DNA of 64,000 nt, from the NCBI GenBank assembly GCA_013397865.1, contig VZTI01001048.1, positions 2,946,978 through 3,010,977 of the forward strand, given 5' to 3'. Every line of letters begins with the position of its first letter. The stretch's first letter is position 1. Source of the DNA: Struthidea cinerea (Eukaryota > Chordata > Aves > Passeriformes > Corcoracidae). A program made the translations under genes and the position numbers. The notes beneath the pieces are model-generated. The model was not told the DNA's origin. It ran no database searches and was given only the letters and a program-made list of their open reading frames with translations. Of the stretch, positions 56,255 through 64,000 are shown piece by piece.

Positions 56255-57109
56255 TCAGTCTTCATCGCTTGAATCCGAATCCTCAGATGAAGACGATGTA
56301 CTGTCAGATCCAGATGAAGCATCTGCTTTCTCTGAACCCTCATCTGTGCTGTTTTCGTTGTGAGAGCTTGGCTCTGTTCCCCCTTTGTCTTCCTGATCTC
56401 TAACCCTAGAATTTTCCTCCTTTTCCTCTGTAGGCTTGGCTGAGCCTGTGTCATTACTTTCACTGTTCTGTACATCAAAAATATTAGACTGAGACAAAGC
56501 TGGGATATGAAGATTAAGGCCTGGAGTGAGAAGCATCCCTGGGTAAAGTATGTTGGACAAAAGTAAAGGGTTAAGAGAGAGAGAATTGGCAGCTGCAGCG
56601 GCAGAGGATGTTGAAGGAGAACTTGAAACAGAGTTTTCACCACCAGCAACCGTGTTTTGGTCTTCTGTCCTTTCTTTCTTTGTATCTGTCTCCTTTGAAT
56701 CGTTTCCCTTTTTCTCCTCCGAAATGGATTCTGTCGACTTTGTCAGCAGTCCTCCCATGCTCAGCAGGTTTGGTAATCCAGCCATCCCTGACAGCAGCAT
56801 GGGGAACATGGCAGCCATGCTCTTGGCCTCTCCTCCAGCAGCTAAGCCAGCCGGCATTCCCATCAGTCCCGCCGTCACCTGCAGCGACTGCAGGTGCTGC
56901 TGTAAGGCCTGAAGACTGGGCAGATCCACTCCCGGCAGCAATCCATTGGCCAGCAGGGGGTTGACGGACACGCTGGCAGCAGAGGCGGCCGCTGCAGCTG
57001 CTGTTGCCTTGGCGATCTCGCTTTTGGGGCGCCTCCCCCGCCGGCTCACTTCCTCCCGCACCACCGGGCCCGTGAGGATACGGTCAAACATTCCTTCTGG
57101 GAGGAAGCC
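56255..57109 (-). CDS. CHD9: CHD9 last exon (end of BRK2, acidic C-terminus, stop)
   Basis: 285 codons with TGA at 56,255-56,257. It starts GFLPEGMFDRILTGPVVREE, then RRGRRPKSEIAKA, a poly-Ala stretch, repeats of PLLL/GLLT-type hydrophobic motifs, a Lys/Glu-rich part, and the end SEDSDSSDED. The acceptor is TCTCTCCCAG, phase 0. Confidence 0.95.
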   Translation of the reverse strand, partial: GFLPEGMFDRILTGPVVREEVSRRGRRPKSEIAKATAAAAAASAASVSVNPLLANGLLPGVDLPSLQALQQHLQSLQVTAGLMGMPAGLAAGGEAKSMAAMFPMLLSGMAGLPNLLSMGGLLTKSTESISEEKKGNDSKETDTKKERTEDQNTVAGGENSVSSSPSTSSAAAAANSLSLNPLLLSNILYPGMLLTPGLNLHIPALSQSNIFDVQNSESNDTGSAKPTEEKEENSRVRDQEDKGGTEPSSHNENSTDEGSEKADASSGSDSTSSSSEDSDSSDED

Positions 57110-60100
57110 CTGGGAGAGACACAGGGGCACTTTTAGTGTATTTTGAGAGCTTAAAGATGGCAGAAGAAAAGCAAATGGAGGACTCAAGTGTACAGAACAG
57201 CGTCAAAGGCCTGATCTCCAAATAAGACCCTGGAATTTGTGATGACTTTGTGCTACCACATCCCAAATATCTACAGGCCCATCTCCACTGTGAGGGCTAC
57301 ATGGATCTTCTCACACCCTCTGCTAACTCATCCTTACTGGTTTCCTGGCACATCAAGCCAAATACAGCTAATTATAGGAGCAAGCTCAATCTAAGATCTA
57401 AACCAGCATTGCTTTGAAATATTATCACATAGCAATCACTTGACAGTTTAATTAGTTTTCAATTTAAAGTTAAATATGTGTGATTGCACATAGACCAACA
57501 ATCTCTGAGCCTTTTTTATTATTGTTAGTGTCTCTTTAATGTCCTCATATTTCATCTCATCCATAAACTGAAGAATAAACAACAAAGACTCAACTTGAAT
57601 TTAAATTAAATTCAGAGTACTTCTATTTAAGATTTGTAGAGTATTATTTCACCAATCTAAGTTCTCCTACCTAACAACAAAGAAAGAGTTGCAATGAACA
57701 CCAATATGCCCTTTGAAATGTATTGTCTTGAAATTTTCTTTTTAAAACAGCAATCACAAGATCAATTATTACACAACTCCATAGTACAACTGCCTTTTTT
57801 CCCCCCAGCAAATAACTCTAATTTATATTAGCTTAATACAACTACAGGAATTCAGAACAAGTTCTGTTCTTCTCTACTGCAGATAACTACTACTTTTTCA
57901 AAGTAATTCTGCTATTATTTATACCTATATTCAGAGGTGTACACTATATAGCACAACTTTTTGAAGTTCAAAATATGTCCTTATCTTCAAGGCAAGACTA
58001 ACTGATAGTATCCTCGGTATCCTAATTTCTCAGAGGTGCACACTAAAAGTAAAATAAATATTTTAAATTAAGCATTTTTTTTCTTCCTAACTGGAACTTT
58101 AGAGAAAGTATTCTTATAAATAACTCCTTGGCTAGTATCTTTCCTAAAAGCTACTAGGACTACATTTCAGACATGAAAAGTCACAGTATTACAGCATCTT
58201 CAACAAAATCTCTAATTTGGGGTTGCCAGTCACTGTTCCACCCCTTTCTCCTACTCCAGCTGTGCCAGCAAAGCATTTACTGAACTAAGTTGGCAGAAAG
58301 CTGACACTGACTCATGTTTGCTGTTACTGTAATACCAGAAACGAAAATCACACCTCTTGGCATGCATTTTTTTTCTGTTTGCCTTGTTTCCTTTCATATA
58401 CATTTCATGTCATAGTTATCTTATTCTGCAAATACTCACAGACTGTTTTACAACTTCTCCCCACTCAGGAGCCACTCCATACTCTGGATTTTCTTTCAAG
58501 AACCTGCACAAATCCTTCAGAGGGGGAGCAAATGCACCCCCAACCTGAGAAGCAGAAGATAGAAGTCAGTGAATATGTGACAACTGACAAGAAAAAGGTC
58601 AACATTAATACCTGACACTGTTTCATTTTTACATTTTAAATAATACAGCACAAATAAAGCCTCACTTCAAATTTTCACTGAGCATGATCCAGCTTTTGAC
58701 TGACTCCTGGTGGTAAATGTGTACATGACTTGTTCTAAATCTACAAAATTCAAACTCATCTATTAAACTCAGTTTGAGACTTCAATATTTGACATTCCCA
58801 CTGATGTTTAATATTTCGTGCTTATTTAGACATGCAATGAATGGAAGAGCAACCACATGAACAGAGAACAGCAGTGGTCCAAGTATTACCAGGAAGGTTT
58901 TAAGTACAATCCTGTTAAACTTTTCCTTTATTCAATATATCAATCCTATTCTATCATCTCAGTCAACTTCTAGAAATACTTCTTTTAAGACACTCTGCCA
59001 TCACAAAATAAATTCTTGAGTTTTTTTATGGAAAAAAAGCCAAGTTAAAATTGCTGAACAGCATATCCTAATAAAAGCACATAAGCAGGAAAGTAAGCTT
59101 TTAAATTAATGAGAGGTATTATTCAGATCCAGAAAGAAAAAAGGAAAAAGACTCCAGTTTCTGCTTAACTTTCCCCATAAACTGCAACTTAAACTCATAT
59201 TTTCTAGGCTACTTTTGGTCCCTCACCCTCTGCTACTCACAGTGTTACAGAACTATAAAAGAAAATGAGACAAAAGGAGTTTGGTGATGCAGAGAAGTTT
59301 AAGACAACTTATATATGGAAAAACTGAGATTAATAAAGTATCCAAGTGCCAACTATGGAGTGGAAATTTGAGGGGAAAAAAGCCATCATGAAAACACAGG
59401 TTTTCACAGTAAAGAGAGCTCAGATTTCTCACTCCTTGATCCTCAGCTTTGATAAGATACCTCAGGGCAGAGCTTACTGAAGAGCAGCCACAGATCCCAG
59501 TTTCCAGAGACTCACAAACTATTCTGGTTCCCCTTTAGAGCTGCTGTCTCAATATACTGAAGAGATTAAAGACTCAAATTCTGCCTCGCTCCCCTGTACA
59601 GATGAACAAAGCTCCTGACCTTAATATAGCAGCACACAAAAAAACCCCATCCTGCTTCCCTTGCAGCTGCTCTTACAAAAAGAAAAGCTGGCAGTGCCAC
59701 AAGGGAAAGGGAAAACACTCCATACATGGACACAACAGCTCAAATATTCCCACTGGACTGCTGCTCTGGTGCTACACTGACATTCAAAGACACCATCACA
59801 CACATCTGGCCAGATCTGTTCAATAGACACCAGTAATGTTCTGCATCCTTTGCTTGAATATTGCCTTTAGCCCTCCCCAGAGCCTATTCAAATGCATTGT
59901 GCTGTTCCCAAACTTTGATCACCTGTATAAAAATTCAATTCAATGCCTGCTCTCACATCTTCCACTGGTGCGCTTTTACACAAGAATTCCCCTTCTCCTT
60001 TTGTTCTCCTGTTCCCCTACCATTGCACCTAAAAATGTGACTGACAGCCAACACCTACTGGTGATCCATAAAGGGCAAATGCCAGACATTACTGAAAAAA

Positions 60101-63100
60101 GCAAAAAGCAAAATAATCCAGTACACAGGATTCCCTTAATTCCAACAGACAAGTTTCTCTGCTGGATATACTACCAATATAATTTTAATTGTGTCAAAAA
60201 TAGCAATGAGAAGATTACAAAACATTTCAAACTCCTGATGAAGTTGCTACTTTGATCACATATTCTGAACACATATTTTAGTGGCCCTGCCTCTGAGTCA
60301 ATGGCACAAGCATTGCACCATCCCGAGTGTTCAGTTCTATCTGAACATAAACCATGTTTCCATCTGTGTCTTACATACTTTCCTAGTTGCAAAACATGTA
60401 CTGAAAGATTGTAATTGACTTTTTTGCTCTGTGCCAAAACTTTAAACCAAAAACCTTTCACTTGTATATTGGGAACATTTTAGCAAGTGCAGTATGTCAA
60501 GTTCTTCGTCTGGAGTAATTTTCCATTTGGGGAGTATCAGTATAATGAATACCTTTCTTGCATTTCTTCTATTTATGAGCTGGACACGTTCTTCACCAGT
60601 TAAACTGTTAACATCCAGTTTATTGGGGTTTCGACAGCGGTGTCTTTTTTGCTTGGGCCTCCCATCATGCAGCTGCATCCTCTGTTATGAAGGAATTAAA
60701 AAGCCAATTATCTTTCTGATATAACTACTTAAAAACAGTAAGATCTCTGTGCATTCTCTTGAGTCAGGCATTCATTAGAAGTCAACTTCAACTTCAGAAA
60801 TATTTTAATAACAATACCTATTTACTAAACACAATCATTTACTAAGCAACCCAGTAAACAGCACTACATCATTTCTCTGACGCCTTTGCCCATTGCTTTG
60901 TTTTACTAATTTTCAGTTTTTAATAGTGCTTTAACTGTCTGGAACATTGCTGCTGTTTTGTATTACAACATCTTCATGGAGAAGTAAGGTTGTTATTCCA
61001 GATGTCACACACAAGATTTTCTTACATTCTGCTCAATATTAACAAATCTCAAATTTGGAAGTAACATAATGAGAAGATCATACCCACACAAACATCACTA
61101 CCATAGCACTGTAATGTAGGTATGAAATACATTCCATAGGAAATTCTTTAATCCTCTTGCACATCACTAAATATGCTGTTACACATTTTCAGCTCCCATC
61201 AGCAGTATCATGGTAATATGAGCTTTCTTATCCTAGATAACTTTTTAAACCCCAAGGGAAACAATACAAAGAACAAATGTTTTGATTTAGTATTGGTTAT
61301 CTTGGCAATTACATTTGTGAGACAAAAGGAAGGTCTGCAGACCTCACATTGTAAAAAGAAATGGATATTTTCCTTTTCCTAAGTGGAACAGAAGAACAAG
61401 GAAATAATTCCCTGTAACACAGAATACAAACCCAAATACATCATATGAGAAATATCTTACTATTTAGCTAGAGAGAGGTGAAAGAAATACTCACAGGAAT
61501 ACAAGCTCCTGAATCTTCAACATATCCAGGATGTTCTTTAAGCCACCTTTCTAAATCTTTTCTTTTGGGGGCATCATCACCTGCAAGCCTTGTTCCATCT
61601 TTTAGGTTAATAACAGGAACTGGACTCTCTGCATCAAGCATGCCTTGGGACTGCGTGTAAGTGAGTGCTGGGTTTATTCCTGCAGCAACCTGACAGGAGT
61701 TAATACCTGGATTAACCTGGAGAAATTAAAAACATCTGACTTTCTGCACTGACAACAAACCATCACAATTATTTCATGTGTAAGTCAATGAAGGCCACAG
61801 TCCTGCGCATCACTAAGTGCACACTCACGGCCTTGGGCACTGCTCATGCCACAGAAATCCCTTCAAGTCACTGCCCAATCAGGTCCCGTAACAGATGTTA
61901 CAGGAAAGTATGTCAGGAAGTGTTGCTATGTCAAGCCACAAATTTTTAATAATACATTGTTAAAGTTCATCAGAATTAAAGTTACATTTTAAAAACAATT
62001 ATCAATATTGTATCTAATATTTAATGGCACTTCACCAAGTTCTCATCTGTGTAATCATGAACTATCAGCAAAAAAAATCCCAAACCCAAAAGTTTTGACT
62101 ACAAGTTTTTGTTGAACAGGGACAGCTGGTTATGCTCAGTTAAGGCACTAATAATAATTTTGATCTTATTTTTTAGACACAAAATCAAGTTTACTTACAT
62201 GGTTAGGCTGTTTATTTCTATTCATAAAGAGGACATCAACCCCTTCCACATTCTTCCTTCTTCCTCGTCTCTTTTTGACTACAGGCTGACTGTCAACTAT
62301 GACTCCATTGGCACTGGCTGTTAAGTGACTGGAAGTACCTAAGAATGATGCAATAAAACTTGTGTCAGATGCTTGTTTATAAAGAGAAACATGTCTGAAT
62401 AAAAAAAATAAAATAAAATTATTGAAATAGTGCAAGTGCATATAATTTCTAGATGTAATAGCTAAGACAAATTGCCCTTTGTTTTATGATTGTTTAAAGC
62501 ATCATGAATATCAGGCTCTGAAAGTCACTTTACTATGAGAATTTCATTACCGCCCTTCCACCCCCTCTAAATTAATCTGTACAGGGATGATAGCTGTTGA
62601 AAGCTGTTGACATCTCACACACAGAGAGGCAGACATCCCTAAATAAATGTCTAGCAAGACCTTAACGGTATGTTGCAAAATTTAAGCAGAAGCTGGACTA
62701 AATTAAGCACCCATTTCTAATAACACAAAGTATTTTAATCCAAACGTTAACTCCTTACTTCAGGCTCATTTTTGTCAGAGTATACCTACTGTTATTTTGC
62801 TCTGAAACAAGTTGTAAGTTCTTGGCTATAAATCAAAAATTGATTCTAAATTATTGTCCTCCACTGTCTCTTTATATGAGACACAGGAAAGATTATGAAG
62901 AGTGCAAATTGGCAGAGGCATAAATCTGGAACTCATCATTTAACTTACAAGTAGCCACATTAAGTTCTGAGTTAAACTGATTACTGTCAGTGCACGGTGA
63001 TGCACTGTACTAAAATTTTCTTGGGGGGTGGTGTTTACAGTGTAAAATGGCATAATTCTAAAAAATGAACATTACAGTTATTGACACTGTGATAAAGCAT

Positions 63101-63441
63101 CAGGTGCTCCAAACTGGAGATTGTGTCCACACTGGAGAGAATTTCTCCAGACTGCAGTTTAGAACAGCAACATTGCAAACATCTCTCTCCACTGCCGATC
63201 CATGGACATCAACAGAAGAACACAGAAGATTTAATACTATATTACCCATCTGCTCTCTGATATTTTATGTACCTGATTTGGGAAGTGATTTTGGGAAGTT
63301 GACAAGGCTGGTTTCTGAAGCATTCTGGAGTTCACGTAGCCGAGCCAGATATTGCTGCTGACCCAATGCGCCCTCCTCGCTTTCAAATGGCCTTTTCTGA
63401 GACAGTCCCTGCTTCTGAAAAGTCAATTTCAAACCACCTTC
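56255..63441 (-). CDS. CHD9: CHD9, chromodomain-helicase-DNA-binding protein 9, C-terminal part (6 exons)
   Basis: Exons, in transcript order: 63,441-63,273; 62,338-62,199; 61,716-61,495; 60,681-60,553; 58,544-58,440; 57,109-56,255. All joins are GT-AG and phase-consistent, giving 539 residues plus TGA; the chromodomains, SNF2 helicase and SANT region lie beyond the right edge. Visible parts: a QKR/Glu linker, a basic KKRRGRRK patch, two BRK domains (third exon; fourth to sixth exons), a basic RRGRRPKSE segment, an Ala tract, a Leu/Met/Gly-rich segment, and a Ser/Glu/Asp-rich acidic end closing in SSDED, which tells CHD9 from CHD7 and CHD8. CHD9 is a nuclear ATP-dependent remodeller and a nuclear-receptor coactivator. 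Its position upstream of RBL2 on the same strand is the conserved order. Confidence 0.95.
57110..58439 (-). other. CHD9: CHD9 intron before the last exon
   Basis: 1.3-kb AT-rich intron; no exon, RNA gene or repeat element recognised. Confidence 0.85.
58440..58544 (-). CDS. CHD9: CHD9 exon with BRK domain 2 core
   Basis: 35 codons, phase 0 on both sides: VGGAFAPPLKDLCRFLKENP then EYGVAPEWGEVVKQS. This is the core of the second BRK domain, a short fold shared by CHD7-9 and Brahma proteins. Confidence 0.96.
58545..60552 (-). other. CHD9: CHD9 intron
   Basis: 2.0-kb intron without recognised features. The 139-codon open frame on the + strand at 59,836-60,255 has no family motif. Confidence 0.8.
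60553..60681 (-). CDS. CHD9: CHD9 exon between the BRK domains
   Basis: 43 codons, phase 0 on both sides: RMQLHDGRPKQKRHRCRNPN then KLDVNSLTGEERVQLINRRN and ARK. It holds a strongly basic KQKRHRCR patch. The acceptor is CATAACAG|AGG; the preceding exon ends in phase 0, which fixes this choice. Confidence 0.95.
60682..61494 (-). other. CHD9: CHD9 intron
   Basis: 0.8-kb AT-rich intron, nothing recognised. Confidence 0.85.
61495..61716 (-). CDS. CHD9: CHD9 exon with BRK domain 1
   Basis: 74 codons, phase 0 on both sides. VNPGINSCQVAAGINPALTY leads to PVPVINLKDGTRLAGDDAPK and the BRK core RKDLERWLKEHPGYVEDSG. Confidence 0.95.
61717..62198 (-). other. CHD9: CHD9 intron
   Basis: 0.48-kb intron, nothing recognised. 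Confidence 0.85.
62199..62338 (-). CDS. CHD9: CHD9 exon with KKRRGRRK patch
   Basis: 46 codons plus 2 bases: TSSHLTASANGVIVDSQP then VVKKRRGRRKNVEGVDVLFM and NRNKQPNH. A basic, AT-hook-like GRR stretch. The donor is CAT|GTAAGT, phase 1 in and 0 out. Confidence 0.95.
62339..63272 (-). other. CHD9: CHD9 intron
   Basis: 0.93-kb AT-rich intron with an A-rich stretch at 62,400-62,420. No exon recognised. Confidence 0.8.
63273..63441 (-). CDS. CHD9: CHD9 exon (first visible in transcript order)
   Basis: 56 codons plus 1 base: EGGLKLTFQKQGLSQKRPFE then EEGALGQQQYLARLRELQNA and ETSLVNFPKSLPKS. It aligns to the region just before the BRK domains. The acceptor is TTTAACAG, phase 0, donor G|GTACAT. 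Confidence 0.94.
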
Positions 63442-64000
63442 CTGTTAAATAAATGCCAGGGTTAGAAGAGCTTCTGCTGAAGCAGAAATAACTACTTCAT
63501 AATCAGGGTTTTCACATACAGTTACTCCAAAAGAATAGAGAAAGAATGAAAACACTGTGTTAGACCTTATACAATCTCACTCTTCCATGTAAAACCAACA
63601 TTTGAACAGAAATTTCATCTGAACTGAAAAATCCAGACACTGGTAAGCTGTTTACCTCCTGAATCCAGTCCTAAACCCAACTACAAGAGCAAATTGTCAT
63701 ATATTTTTATGTGCTACGAAAAGGTCTCAAACTACAGATAAACAAAATGTTTGAAGCTTCTAGCCTGCATTTAAACCAGGAAATTTTCCTATAATCCTCT
63801 AAAAGACCAGGAAATAATAAAGTGCTTGCTGAAATGTTTAAAAAAAGCTGAACAGCAGAAATACCTTTTTATACTAACCAGATTTGTTAGAAACAGCATA
63901 AAACAAGCTGTCTGAGGAAGCATCAGCATGGCAAAAATTCAATTCAGAGAGGAAAATAATGATTCCTTCCAGTGGCTTAAGCAAATTAAAAAAAAAAAAA
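63442..64000 (-). other. CHD9: CHD9 intron, cut by the window edge
   Basis: No further exon was recognised in the last 560 bases; the remaining CHD9 exons lie to the right. Confidence 0.75.

Noticed and set aside
1..64000. CRISPR arrays, operons or bacterial defence-like systems
   Set aside because: The window is intron-containing bird nuclear DNA. The only regular array is the minisatellite at 50.2-50.6 kb, which has no unique spacers.

Overview
The window is vertebrate nuclear DNA, almost certainly from a bird. The genes are split by GT-AG introns, the interspersed repeats are CR1 LINE tails, there is a solo LTR of an avian-looking endogenous retrovirus, and the gene order is that of the conserved CHD9-RBL2-AKTIP block. 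This block is known from human 16q12.2, and I recall it lying on chicken chromosome 11. I could not determine the species.

Layout from left to right. (1) Bases 1 to about 12,400 are intergenic: no exon was recognised. They hold two CR1 fragments plus a short CR1 tail, a 377-bp solo LTR with a 6-bp target-site duplication, a CTCF-like motif, and motif-rich stretches near the left edge that could be distal regulatory DNA. (2) A CpG island at 12,430-13,560, broken by a 399-base assembly gap, is the likely AKTIP promoter; it carries two CCAAT boxes 32 bp apart. (3) AKTIP lies on the + strand. The complete coding sequence is in nine coding exons from 17,391 to 25,921 (293 or 292 aa), preceded by an untranslated segment from 17,317. 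(4) RBL2 (p130) lies on the - strand, 49,567 down to 30,870. All 22 exons are placed; only the start of exon 1 is lost in a 605-base gap. AKTIP and RBL2 converge tail to tail about 2.6 kb apart. (5) A CpG island covers RBL2 exon 1 and intron 1 (48.6-49.57 kb). On the other side of the gap is a 45/57-bp minisatellite (50,173-50,632). (6) The last six coding exons of CHD9 lie on the - strand, 63,441 down to 56,255, followed by a long 3' UTR. CHD9 and RBL2 are in tandem, with the 3' end of CHD9 facing the 5' end of RBL2.

These are three independent single-copy genes and not an operon-like system. RBL2 is the pocket protein of the DREAM repressor of cell-cycle genes. CHD9 is a CHD7-family chromatin remodeller. 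AKTIP is a catalytically inactive E2-like protein of the FTS-Hook-FHIP dynein adaptor complex. Exon joins were checked by intron phase and agree with the human proteins as I remember them: AKTIP gives 293 or 292 codons against 292, and RBL2 exons 2-22 give 1,060 codons against 1,059.

I found no new enzyme system. The most interesting points are a (TG)15-T5 tract at the 3' splice site of the in-frame RBL2 exon that carries the cyclin-binding RRLF motif, a NAGNAG acceptor and paired Pumilio motifs in AKTIP, the solo LTR, the promoter-proximal minisatellite, and the fact that both gaps fall on promoters.
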